Source of the DNA: a virus | Length of the DNA: 28,034 bases | IMG/VR virus record: IMGVR_UViG_3300031857_001066 | Span: 1-28,034 of that record | Direction: 5' to 3' (one strand) | Part shown: positions 1 through 6,450 of the stretch, in pieces | Layout: each line of letters opens with the position of its first letter | Numbering within the stretch: the first letter of the stretch is position 1 | Notes under the pieces: model-generated | Seen by the model: the letters and a program-made list of their open reading frames with translations, nothing else | The model's database searches: none | Told to the model about the DNA's origin: nothing | Made by a program: the position numbers and the translations under genes

Positions 1-266
1 TCTTTTAATTCAATCCTTACTCCGCACTCGTTATAGAATACCATTGTATCTAACTTGGTTTGGTAATACTCTGTTTGTTTCTCTGCTATTGCCTTGTACT
101 TTAGCTTTTCAAGTGTTTCATAATCTCGCTGGTAGATTAACTCGCTTATCCAAAACGATAAAGCAAAGATTGTTATTACTGCGATAATGCTTATCCATTT
201 GTACTCGTTACGCTCTCTAACGATATACTGTAATTGTTCGGGTGTGTAGTCTACTAAGTTTTTCAT
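1..266 (-). CDS. Partial small membrane protein with coiled coil, possible inner-membrane spanin
   Basis: An open frame of 88 codons starts at the ATG at 266 and runs off the left edge, so the C-terminus is missing. About 22 polar residues (MKNLVDYTPEQLQYIV...) are followed by one hydrophobic segment at about residues 24-41 (WISIIAVITIFALSFWI) and then a charged helical stretch rich in K, E and Q. One N-terminal span followed by a helical periplasmic region is the layout of Rz-like i-spanins, which disrupt the outer membrane at the end of lysis. Membrane topology is seen; spanin function is inferred and weak, because the endolysin lies some 3 kb away. The start follows an A-rich leader (AAACTAAAACC) that also precedes other starts here. 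It probably shares the promoter at 669-699 with the gene before it. Confidence 0.55.
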   Translation of the reverse strand, partial: MKNLVDYTPEQLQYIVRERNEYKWISIIAVITIFALSFWISELIYQRDYETLEKLKYKAIAEKQTEYYQTKLDTMVFYNECGVRIELK

Positions 267-299
267 GGTTTTAGTTTACTTTTTAAATTATTATTATAC

Positions 300-644
300 T
301 TATCTGTTTACTTTTAAATCTTGTTCTATTTCTTCTATTCGCTCTAAGATTGCATTTACTTGGTTATCTAAATCTTTCCATCTATTCTTTAGTCTATTCA
401 ATACTTGCTCAGCACTTATTATTGCCTCTTGTTGCTCGAAGTAGTTAGAGAATATTTTATAGTAATTTGAACTGCTAATCTTTTTAATCTTTTGTTCTGC
501 TTTTAGAATTAAGTCATCGTATTTCATTTGCTTGTTGCCTATCTCGTTTTGAAGATTCCAAAGGCGTTCTTTTTCAGTTAGCAAATCGTTTTCAATGTCT
601 ATTGAATTATCTTGCTCGGGTGGTGTTAATTCTCTTTCTAACAT
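300..644 (-). CDS. Hypothetical coiled-coil protein, 114 aa
   Basis: This is a highly charged, almost wholly helical protein. It begins MLERELTPPEQDNS and has long K/E/Q/L-rich stretches at about residues 20-60 and 70-110 that should form a coiled coil. There is no signal peptide or membrane span. The frame is open back to a TTG at 671, but I chose the ATG at 644: the TTG lies inside the -7 box of the promoter at 669-699, so it is not on the transcript, and the ATG has the A-rich leader typical of this genome. The next gene starts at 266, about 30 bases after the stop, so the two probably form a separately transcribed pair. I do not recognise the family. Confidence 0.65.
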   Translation of the reverse strand: MLERELTPPEQDNSIDIENDLLTEKERLWNLQNEIGNKQMKYDDLILKAEQKIKKISSSNYYKIFSNYFEQQEAIISAEQVLNRLKNRWKDLDNQVNAILERIEEIEQDLKVNR

Positions 645-668
645 ATCGTTTGTTTTAGTTTGATAGGA

Positions 669-699
669 CAAATGTACAAATTATTCCTTTACGTGCAAA
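669..699 (-). promoter_or_regulatory. Bacteroidota-type promoter TTTG-N19-TACATTTG
   Basis: Read on the minus strand, TTTG (699-696) is followed by exactly 19 bases and then TACATTTG (676-669). This matches the known Bacteroidota sigma-ABfr consensus of TTTG and TAnnTTTG. Transcription should begin near 662, just before the ATG at 644. It lies directly after the terminator at 762-794 and so separates a leftmost two-gene unit. Confidence 0.8.
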
Positions 700-761
700 T
701 TTATTTTTACTTTTATGGTTAATTTTAACATAACTAACTGATAATCAAAAGGAAAATTTTT

Positions 762-794
762 AAATAAAAAAACCTACATCGGTTAAAATGTAGG
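762..794 (-). terminator. Intrinsic terminator after the SPFH operon
   Basis: On the minus strand, CCTACAT (794-788) pairs perfectly with ATGTAGG (779-773) across an 8-base loop. A run of seven T with a further T-rich tract (TTTTTTTATTT) follows at once. This is a classic rho-independent terminator, 15 bases after the stop of the 47-residue gene ending at 809. The remaining sequence between 672 and 808 holds only this element and the promoter at 669-699. Confidence 0.85.
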
Positions 795-808
795 CTTATT
801 TGGGTGGG

Positions 809-952
809 TTACTTTCTTTTTAGGTAGCAAGTCAGAATAACTATTCCTAAATAACAGAATCCTAAAAACATATCGTTTGATTCATAATTAATATAAACCT
901 CTTTATATGGCTTTATTTCTATGTAGGTGCTATCCGTTAACAATACTCTCAT
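809..952 (-). CDS. Small single-span membrane protein, 47 aa, coupled to SPFH gene
   Basis: The ATG at 952 lies inside the last codons of the SPFH gene, in another frame. The frame runs to a TAA at 809, 15 bases before the terminator. The protein starts MRVLLTDSTYIEIKPYK, is polar to about residue 27, then has one hydrophobic segment (MFLGFCYLGIVILTCY, residues 28-43) and a basic end (LKRK). The 23-base overlap suggests translational coupling, so the two proteins may act together at the membrane; that is inference. No family is recognised. Without this gene, the 120 bases before the terminator would be empty. Confidence 0.65.
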   Translation of the reverse strand: MRVLLTDSTYIEIKPYKEVYINYESNDMFLGFCYLGIVILTCYLKRK

Positions 953-1454
953 TTATTAGTCTTATAGTGCGTATCTTTGCTATATCAGTAAGTGTTACTT
1001 GCTCTATTTCTACTCCGTATTTCTTTACTTCGGCTCTAATCTTTTTACTTAATAGGTTATCTAATCCATTATCTATACACTTTTCCCAATTACTATCCAT
1101 TATAATAGTTTTAATTACTCCCTGCGATATATCGCTAATTGCATCTACGCTATCAAATAGTTCTAAACAGAATATTTTAACATCTGTAATCCTATATTTT
1201 ACAACTGACTTAACCACTATGTTATGATTATCTTTTGTAACAAGTGATTGCGCTGGTAGTGTTAATGTAGTTAATAATGTGTGCTGTTGTATGTATTCAT
1301 CTATAAACGGATATTTTAAATGAAGACCTTTTTTCATTACTCGTTTAAATTTACCATTGCGCAATAGCACTGCCTCTTGATACTCTTTTATAATAACAAA
1401 AGGGTTAATGTGGTCAATAATGCTTATAAGGAAATCAATTAATTTATCAAACAT
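930..1454 (-). CDS. SPFH/band-7 (stomatin/prohibitin/HflC-like) protein
   Basis: This 174-aa protein has a hydrophobic N-terminal segment (FDKLIDFLISIIDHINPFVI, about residues 2-21). An SPFH domain follows: the strand EYQEAVLLRNGKFKRV, then KGLHLKYPFIDEY, the typical QSLVTKDNHNIVVKSVVKYR (about 88-107), and the helix and strand ending KKYGVEIEQVTLTDIAKI. Cellular SPFH proteins form rings on membranes and control proteases such as FtsH. This copy ends right after the domain and lacks the long C-terminal coiled coil. It starts directly after the exonuclease stop (TAAATG) and overlaps the 47-aa gene. It could alter a host membrane protease, protect against superinfection, or affect lysis timing; the sequence does not decide. 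The domain call is firm and the role open. Confidence 0.85.
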   Translation of the reverse strand: MFDKLIDFLISIIDHINPFVIIKEYQEAVLLRNGKFKRVMKKGLHLKYPFIDEYIQQHTLLTTLTLPAQSLVTKDNHNIVVKSVVKYRITDVKIFCLELFDSVDAISDISQGVIKTIIMDSNWEKCIDNGLDNLLSKKIRAEVKKYGVEIEQVTLTDIAKIRTIRLINESIVNG

Positions 1455-2213
1455 TTATTTAAGTTTTTTAATGTTCCAGTCGTTATAAACTTTCAATGGG
1501 ATTAAATAGTGTTTTTCGCATTCTTTACACTTCATTCTTATCTTTATCGTTCCGCTTGCACTTACCACTCTATCCTTTATCTTTACATCATATCCAGCAC
1601 AATAAGGACAATCTGCTTTATCGCCTCCACTATAAACCCCTAAATGTGTTTTAGGTTTGGCAAATCCTTCTAATTTTAAAAAGACTTTTTCTAATAATTC
1701 AACATCCCTTTTACAATAAGCAACCATATCACTCATAGCCTTTCTGCTGTTCTTTTGAATAATATCGTGCCATAACTGAATACCGCCCGTATCTTTTTTA
1801 CCTCCAAATCCTAATATCTTTCCAATAGCATCTAATCGGTTACTGTCAAACTTGAATTTTTGCCTTGAAATTTTAAGCGTATCAATAGATTTTAACTCAG
1901 GCATACTTTTATACCCTTGTAATAAGAAACGTGTTCTAATCCACTTTATATCGAAATTATCGCCATTGTGTGTTACAACCTCATCAGCATCTTTAATAAC
2001 ATCGTAAAATTTACGCATCATTTCTTTGTCGCAACCTTTATCCCATGTTAGGTGGTGTACTTTATCCGAGCCTTGCCATTTATAGCAAATACAGATAATT
2101 GCTGACTGTTTAATTATTTGGTCGAAACTTATTGAGGTTTTAAAGGAAGGTCGCCAAACCCAAGCTATTTCATAACTTGTTTCTATGTCAAAGTATAATC
2201 TTTTAAAGCCCAT
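1455..2213 (-). CDS. DEDDy-type 3'-5' exonuclease with C-terminal zinc ribbon
   Basis: This is an RNase H-fold exonuclease of the kind found in family B DNA polymerases, but without a polymerase domain. Motif I is FDIET (D9, E11), motif II is HNGDNFD (D88), and motif III is YCKRD (Y166, D170). The tyrosine in motif III makes it DEDDy. A C-terminal extension (about 200-235) has two CxxC pairs (C202/C205 and C229/C232) expected to bind zinc. The 252-aa length fits an exonuclease domain of about 190 residues plus the ribbon. It probably trims or repairs DNA in the cytoplasm during replication or recombination. It lies between a homing endonuclease and the SPFH gene, far from other DNA-metabolism genes in this window. 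The fold and catalytic residues are seen; the substrate is unknown. Confidence 0.85.
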   Translation of the reverse strand: MGFKRLYFDIETSYEIAWVWRPSFKTSISFDQIIKQSAIICICYKWQGSDKVHHLTWDKGCDKEMMRKFYDVIKDADEVVTHNGDNFDIKWIRTRFLLQGYKSMPELKSIDTLKISRQKFKFDSNRLDAIGKILGFGGKKDTGGIQLWHDIIQKNSRKAMSDMVAYCKRDVELLEKVFLKLEGFAKPKTHLGVYSGGDKADCPYCAGYDVKIKDRVVSASGTIKIRMKCKECEKHYLIPLKVYNDWNIKKLK

Positions 2214-2214
2214 C

Positions 2215-2685
2215 TTATAAATATCTTAGATTAGTTTTATTTCTTCTAAATCCAGTTAGCATATTTGATAACGTGGGTCTTTTCATGTTTAGGTATTCCG
2301 CAGCTTCATTAACAGTATTAAATATTCTGTTTGTCTTTATATCTATAAGGCTTTTTGAATTGCCATTAACACTACCTTTTTTAGGCTTCATTAAACCAGT
2401 ATCGTAAGCGTGTTTAGTATTTTCAGATGCAGTACACCACTCTAAATTTTCAACTCTATTATCTGTTTTAATCCCGTTTATGTGATTTACAAATGGTTTC
2501 TTTTCGGGATTAGGGATAAACTTTTCAGCAACTAATCTATGAACTCGATAATTTTTTTTATTAATATCTACAACATGATAGCCATGTCTACCCATATATG
2601 GCTTTAAAAATTTTTGGCTGTAATTACTATAAACACTACCGTCTTTATTGATTACATAGGTAATATTTTTGTCTTTCCACTTCAT
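2215..2685 (-). CDS. HNH homing endonuclease with NUMOD domains
   Basis: This 156-aa protein has the domain order of free-standing phage homing endonucleases. It has an N-terminal NUMOD4-like part (about 1-45, with the GSVYSN and GRHGYHVV motifs). The HNH_3 core covers about 46-95 (VHRLVAEKFIPNP, then FVNHINGIKTDN, then NLEWCTASENTKHA), with H49, H68, N77 and N80 as likely catalytic or structural residues. A C-terminal NUMOD1/helix-turn-helix part (about 112-156) binds DNA. Such enzymes cut alleles lacking them and spread by repair. It ends one base before the exonuclease start, which fits insertion at a gene boundary. The leader before the ATG repeats AAACTAAAAC. A TATGTTTG box lies upstream, but no matching -33 box is visible. 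Confidence 0.9.
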   Translation of the reverse strand: MKWKDKNITYVINKDGSVYSNYSQKFLKPYMGRHGYHVVDINKKNYRVHRLVAEKFIPNPEKKPFVNHINGIKTDNRVENLEWCTASENTKHAYDTGLMKPKKGSVNGNSKSLIDIKTNRIFNTVNEAAEYLNMKRPTLSNMLTGFRRNKTNLRYL

Positions 2686-2757
2686 ATTTTTAGTTTTAGT
2701 TTAGGCAAACATACAAATTATATTTGTTATATCCTATTTATATATGAAGTTTCAATA

Positions 2758-2904
2758 CTATTTATTTCGATTTTGCAAAATAAAGTTATACATTATGTTC
2801 ATTAGCATTGTTTCGTGCTGATTGCGAGGGGGTATAATGTTCTGTATTACTACGCTTTTCTTACTATAAACATACTCAACTATTGTTTTCAGTTTTAGTT
2901 CCAT
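2758..2904 (-). CDS. Candidate small ORF, 48 aa, overlapping the membrane gene
   Basis: The ATG at 2904 lies inside the end of the upstream two-span protein gene, in another frame, and the frame runs to a TAG at 2758. The product begins MELKLKTIVEYVYSKKS and is basic, soluble and without a recognised motif. Overlap of start and stop is the rule in this genome and the frame fills an otherwise empty 190-base gap, which supports it. It is short, its codon use is not decisive, and it could be a chance frame. Confidence 0.4.
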   Translation of the reverse strand: MELKLKTIVEYVYSKKSVVIQNIIPPRNQHETMLMNIMYNFILQNRNK

Positions 2905-3136
2905 TCTCTTTTACGCTTTGCCATGTAGTTAATCCTAAACAAGCTAATATAAACGTAAAATCAAACACTAACACTTCGCCTAAATACTCCCATTTATCGG
3001 AGTTGAACCATTTAATGTGAGTTGCTATAACTAAAATCATAACTATTAAACCACTGAGTTTCCTTGCACTATATCCGTCTTTGTTATTTTTAAGAGAGTT
3101 TAAAATATTCTCTACTATTTCTTTTAGTTTTTTCAT
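2876..3136 (-). CDS. Two-span membrane protein, second holin-like protein
   Basis: This 86-aa protein has a basic amphipathic N-terminus (MKKLKEIVENILNSLKNN), a first hydrophobic segment at about residues 27-40 (LSGLIVMILVIATH), a second at about 54-71 (EVLVFDFTFILACLGLTT), and a polar tail (SVKENGTKTENNS). Small size, two spans and a position just after the endolysin suggest a holin or antiholin. The protein encoded at 3608-3814 is also holin-like, so the pair may act as holin and antiholin; this is inferred. A tandem 23-base repeat lies just upstream. Confidence 0.6.
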   Translation of the reverse strand: MKKLKEIVENILNSLKNNKDGYSARKLSGLIVMILVIATHIKWFNSDKWEYLGEVLVFDFTFILACLGLTTWQSVKENGTKTENNS

Positions 3137-3158
3137 GCTATAACCTTAATTTATTTTT

Positions 3159-3210
3159 TAATTATCAGGCTATTGCCTTATATTTTATAATTATAAGGGT
3201 ATTACCTTAT
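3159..3210 (-). repeat. Two tandem imperfect 23-base repeats with small hairpins
   Basis: Bases 3159-3181 and 3188-3210 match at 20 of 23 positions. On the minus strand each contains a short hairpin: TAAGG/CCTTA in the copy at 3188-3210, which covers the endolysin stop, and AGGC/GCCT in the copy at 3159-3181. A partial third copy (TTAAGGTTATAGC) runs up to the ATG at 3136. The repeats lie between endolysin and membrane-protein genes and could affect mRNA stability or translation. Confidence 0.7.
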
Positions 3211-3611
3211 TTATTTATTCTTAAAACTTGTTGCCTATTGCGTCCGCTTCTGTATGATATATGAACCCAAACACCGTTATTTTCTAAAATTATTTGGTCA
3301 TATGTAAGGTTTGATTTTGCCCATTCAAATAGCTTTACATTATCCTCTATACTACCAGTTGTTAAATCAATAGCCTCTCCAAATAAATGCTGACTTGTAC
3401 TTGCTCCACCTACTGCTTTATTTACTTCTTTAGAGCGAAAAAAAGAGTTTACCTTTAAAGGTTTACCATACCATTTACGCATTGGCTCAAAGCATAATAA
3501 AGCGACTAACTTCATTGCTTTTAGTTCGTTTTCACTTGGTACATTTGGTAATTTCTTACTTGTATAAGTAGCCTCTTTAAATGTGATATGTTCGCTAATG
3601 TTTTCCATCAT
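3207..3611 (-). CDS. Peptidase M15-type endolysin
   Basis: This 134-aa protein carries the M15 (VanY/D-Ala-D-Ala carboxypeptidase-like, M15_3) signature. NSFFRSKEVNKAVGG leads to SQHLFGEAIDL, with H75 and D82 as zinc ligands, and WVHIS supplies H117 as the third. It should cleave peptide bonds of peptidoglycan at the end of infection. It has no signal peptide, so it would need a holin to reach the wall, and a holin-like gene overlaps its start. The two first codons are both ATG (3611 and 3608), and the holin stop TGA overlaps the first. Family and metal ligands are clear; the exact bond cut is not. Confidence 0.9.
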   Translation of the reverse strand: MMENISEHITFKEATYTSKKLPNVPSENELKAMKLVALLCFEPMRKWYGKPLKVNSFFRSKEVNKAVGGASTSQHLFGEAIDLTTGSIEDNVKLFEWAKSNLTYDQIILENNGVWVHISYRSGRNRQQVLRINK

Positions 3612-3814
3612 TTACCAAAGAATTTTTTTAACTGTGTTGTTGCTTTATTCCAATTAACAAGGATTAAAAATACACCCGATAAAATTGAAACACATAATAG
3701 TAATATTCTACCTATTTGCTCTATACTGTCAAGTGTTGAAGCTGCTGCCGTTGCACCTCCGATTACCGTTAAAATAACATCTATTGTATATTGTATCTTA
3801 TCTTGGTGGCTCAT
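3608..3814 (-). CDS. Putative holin, 68 aa
   Basis: This small protein has two hydrophobic segments, at about residues 10-26 (TIDVILTVIGGATAAAS) and 34-53 (IGRILLLCVSILSGVFLILV), and a basic C-terminus (NKATTQLKKFFGK). The layout is that of a class II holin, which forms lesions in the inner membrane that release endolysin. Its stop overlaps the start of the M15 endolysin (ATGA), the usual holin-endolysin cassette. It starts 3 bases after the SGNH gene ends. Function is inferred from topology and context. Confidence 0.75.
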   Translation of the reverse strand: MSHQDKIQYTIDVILTVIGGATAAASTLDSIEQIGRILLLCVSILSGVFLILVNWNKATTQLKKFFGK

Positions 3815-3817
3815 AAA

Positions 3818-5302
3818 TTAGTTTAAATAAAAGTCAATTTTAGGATAAAAGTAATTATCGGATACATAGTTATAACCCGTAATAGTCATATGAGTTTTAT
3901 CAGCACCGTAATAAATTGTATTTCTTTCTCCTACTCCGTTAACTCCATAGCTATCAACTCCTACTATACTATCGCCACCAACGTCTATTAAATCGGTTGC
4001 AAATGTGGTGTAATTGTTTCTTATTCGTGTGTTAAGTTCTTGTCTTAACGCTGGAGTCATGTAATCTCTTGGTAAGCAAGTACCAACTAAAATAATCAAA
4101 TCATTACCATGTATAGCTTTTGCTTGGTTGCAGTAATCAACTAAATGATTATAAGCACTGTCTACATTTTGACCTCCTAAATAAAAATCGTTTGTTAACT
4201 CCCAAACTACTAAAATCTTCTTAGTGTAAATATCCGATTTAACCTTACCTAATGTATTCGGGAAAGCATAGTACATTTCGTTCGTTCTTATTCCTACTTT
4301 AGCCTGACAAACCTCGTTAACATAGTTAGTACTTCCGTAATTCCTTAACGCTCTATCAACCCAATAAGCCGCCTTTGTTAGGCTATTGCCATCTATCATT
4401 AATAATTTACTTGGTACACTACCAGCATAACGCCCCCAAATATTTAAACCGTTAATTACTTCTAACTGATTACACTTTGCACCAAAGAAAGCACCCGAAA
4501 TAGTTTTATTAGAATACCCACTAAATACACCATTTACGTTCTTACAAAATAAATATACATTTTGATTAGGAATACTTGCACTTGCTTTTGCTCTTGGTAA
4601 TTTAGTTATACTTACACCGTTCTTTAAACTTTCGTATTCACTTGAATTAACGCGAGTTGAAACGTGCCATCCATAGGCTTGTAAAATTGGAGAGTAGTAT
4701 AAATCATTTGAATTGTTGCATAATGTTAGGACTGATTTTGGAATATTATTATTTTGTAAATAAACATTCAATCCATTGCTTGTTACGCTTTCAGAACTTA
4801 AATCAACCCTGCTTTGTGTTTCATTTGAATTAATATAAATACCCTTCATGCAATTATTTAACGTGTATAAAGTACTGTTGTAAGGATTGTAATTGGTGTT
4901 AATTTTAAATGTTGTACCGTTGCCATCAAAACCTTTGTATGGGATAAAACTACCTGCATAATCGCCTGAAATAGTTGCTATATGTTGCGGGTTTTTCCAA
5001 TTAACTAATGCTGCGATTTTATGATGAACATCAAACTTAAAAATACAGTCCAACGAATCCCAAACACCTTTTGCAATTAGATAATCAATTGCTTCGGAGT
5101 ATTTGTCTTTATCCTGTGCGCTTGCTGAACATCCTAATGAATCCCATTTATCAAATAATGCTTGTGCAGGACTTGAATAGGTTCGGAACGATTGTGTTAA
5201 TACTGTTGATTGTTCAGCTTGTGGTTGAACGAACTGTTGCTCTTTTTGGCATCCTAAAAAGGCTAAAATTGATAGTGCCGAGATTAAAAATAGTTTTTTC
5301 AT
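3818..5302 (-). CDS. Lipoprotein-type SGNH/GDSL hydrolase with appendage-like domain
   Basis: This 494-aa protein starts with a lipoprotein signal peptide (MKKLFLISALSILAFLGC), with lipidated C18. The next residues, QKEQ, resemble the surface-export signal of Flavobacteriia lipoproteins. Residues of about 80-290 resemble the domain of many phage fibres that begins with a LDCIFKFDVHHK-like strand and a GFDGNGTTF motif. The C-terminal third is an SGNH hydrolase: block I DGNSLT (S307), block II G337, block III LTND (N371) and block V DKTH (D468, H471). SGNH enzymes remove acetyl or acyl groups from polysaccharides. Its position after the tail fibres suggests capsule or LPS deacetylation. A lipid anchor is odd for a virion part and suggests display on the infected cell. 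Enzyme class is firm, site of action inferred. Confidence 0.82.
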   Translation of the reverse strand: MKKLFLISALSILAFLGCQKEQQFVQPQAEQSTVLTQSFRTYSSPAQALFDKWDSLGCSASAQDKDKYSEAIDYLIAKGVWDSLDCIFKFDVHHKIAALVNWKNPQHIATISGDYAGSFIPYKGFDGNGTTFKINTNYNPYNSTLYTLNNCMKGIYINSNETQSRVDLSSESVTSNGLNVYLQNNNIPKSVLTLCNNSNDLYYSPILQAYGWHVSTRVNSSEYESLKNGVSITKLPRAKASASIPNQNVYLFCKNVNGVFSGYSNKTISGAFFGAKCNQLEVINGLNIWGRYAGSVPSKLLMIDGNSLTKAAYWVDRALRNYGSTNYVNEVCQAKVGIRTNEMYYAFPNTLGKVKSDIYTKKILVVWELTNDFYLGGQNVDSAYNHLVDYCNQAKAIHGNDLIILVGTCLPRDYMTPALRQELNTRIRNNYTTFATDLIDVGGDSIVGVDSYGVNGVGERNTIYYGADKTHMTITGYNYVSDNYFYPKIDFYLN

Positions 5303-5320
5303 TGCTTATTGTTTATTGTT

Positions 5321-6277
5321 TTAAGATTCCATAGCCAATGCTTCAACGTAATGAAATACACCTGCAGGATTTGTCGCATATGTTTGTGGTGAAACTTCAA
5401 TTTCCAATGAATCCCATTTTGAAATTGCGAATGGCGTTGATAATGTTAATGTGTATGTTTGAGAAACAGTATCGTATTGCGCAACAGTTGTTATTGTTAC
5501 ACTTGTGCCTTGTGTTTTGTTATTTAGTTTGATTGTTGTTTGTTCGTTTGAACCAAGTGTTGTAGCAACAGCAATATGGCATACTATTTCATAAATATAT
5601 CCATTGATCATACTGAATTTTCTACGAAGTGCACCAGTTGCTGTTGTAGCTGTACTACCCGAAACAGCAAAAAAGTATGTGAGACCATCCGATATTGCAA
5701 GACTGGAATGCGAAAACACAATTGTTTGCGACTTTTTTAAAGTAGGTGTTAATGATTTTCCATCAGCTTTCATGTAATTAACACAACGCCAATTGCCACT
5801 TCCTTCACTTATAAATGAAGCAACATCGCCTGCTGCAGTTGTAATATTTGCACCTGTTGGCAATATTAGTGATGTTGCATTATGGGTTAATGTTAATGCT
5901 CCATCAAACTCCACAATTCTTCGTGTACCTGCTTGGATTGTTCCAAGTGCTGTAATTGTAGTTGTACCGGTAACATGAATATAGTTTCCTGTTGCTGCGC
6001 CAATATCTGTTGTACTTGCACTTGCAATATCGCTTCCCTTTTTTTCATTAATAGCACCTAAAAAGGTAGCACCGCCAGTTGTAACAAATGGAGGATAAAC
6101 CAATGCACTCCATGCGCTTGAACCGTTGGCGATTTTAAACTTACATTGATTGGTTCCATCCCAAAATTCATCACTTGTGATAAGCAATCGTTTTGCGGAA
6201 TAAACGGTTGAATCCGCTGCCCATGCAGCTGCAGTTTGAACTACTATTTGACTTGGTATGTTAAATGCTAAAGCCAT
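5321..6277 (-). CDS. Tail fibre/appendage protein
   Basis: This 318-aa, beta-rich protein is low in charge and rich in T, S, A and G. The N-terminus (MALAFNIPSQIVVQ) resembles that of the upstream 60-aa protein. Residues of about 75-170 form a shaft-like region with the stretches GNYIHVTGTTTITALGTI, RRIVEFDGALTLTHN and GDVASFISEGSGNWR, a pattern common in phage tail fibres and spikes. A beta-sandwich-like C-terminus ends YVEALAMES and may be the tip. It probably binds the host surface. It overlaps the 60-aa gene by 10 bases and is followed by the SGNH gene, which fits a receptor-binding and surface-modifying module. Assignment rests on composition and context, with no catalytic motif visible. 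Confidence 0.7.
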   Translation of the reverse strand: MALAFNIPSQIVVQTAAAWAADSTVYSAKRLLITSDEFWDGTNQCKFKIANGSSAWSALVYPPFVTTGGATFLGAINEKKGSDIASASTTDIGAATGNYIHVTGTTTITALGTIQAGTRRIVEFDGALTLTHNATSLILPTGANITTAAGDVASFISEGSGNWRCVNYMKADGKSLTPTLKKSQTIVFSHSSLAISDGLTYFFAVSGSTATTATGALRRKFSMINGYIYEIVCHIAVATTLGSNEQTTIKLNNKTQGTSVTITTVAQYDTVSQTYTLTLSTPFAISKWDSLEIEVSPQTYATNPAGVFHYVEALAMES

Positions 6278-6450
6278 TCTACGGTTACTGTTTCTGTGTT
6301 AAAATCTGATGTTGCTTGCGTATCTATTAATACACCATCTAAATAAATTTCAATATCCCCAGCACTTGAACCGCCACTTGAGTAAGTAACATTAGGCACA
6401 CTAAATACAAATGTAGCTGTTGGACTTGGTATGTTAAATACAAAAGTCAT
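6250..6450 (-). repeat. Duplicated 28-base gene-start segment
   Basis: Bases 6250-6277 and 6423-6450 are near-copies. Seventeen leading bases are identical (gacttggtatgttaaat), and both end in the start codon complement (cat). The copies encode the N-termini of the fibre starting at 6277 and the 60-aa protein starting at 6450 (AFNIPSQ and VFNIPSP). This points to duplication or recombination at the start of an appendage gene. Confidence 0.75.
6268..6450 (-). CDS. Small appendage-linked protein with repeated FNIPS motif, 60 aa
   Basis: The protein begins with two similar segments, TFVFNIPSPT and TFVFSVPNVT, about 11 residues apart. A serine/glycine linker and a beta-like C-terminus (DIEIYLDGVLIDT) follow. 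The neighbouring fibre (5321-6277) also begins with an AFNIPS stretch. The motif may be a peptide that docks appendages on the baseplate, or the gene may be a remnant of a duplicated fibre start. It starts at a TAATG junction with the upstream gene and overlaps the fibre gene by 10 bases, so it is very likely translated. The family is not recognised. Confidence 0.65.
   Translation of the reverse strand: MTFVFNIPSPTATFVFSVPNVTYSSGGSSAGDIEIYLDGVLIDTQATSDFNTETVTVEWL

Noticed and set aside
645-671. TTG at 671 as start of the coiled-coil gene
   Set aside because: It lies inside the -7 box of the promoter, so it would not be in the transcript.
2706-2713. TATGTTTG box as promoter of the HNH gene at 2215-2685
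   Set aside because: The -7 box fits, but 18-20 bases upstream there is no TTTG or close variant, so I mention it only in the gene entry.
2719-2804. Plus-strand TATATTTG with a short frame after it
   Set aside because: The -33 match is poor (TTAG) and the frame that follows has only 25 codons with no features.
5071-5532. Plus-strand frames within the SGNH and fibre genes
   Set aside because: They are antisense to well supported genes, leucine/isoleucine-rich as expected from opposite-strand translation, and lack promoter or leader.
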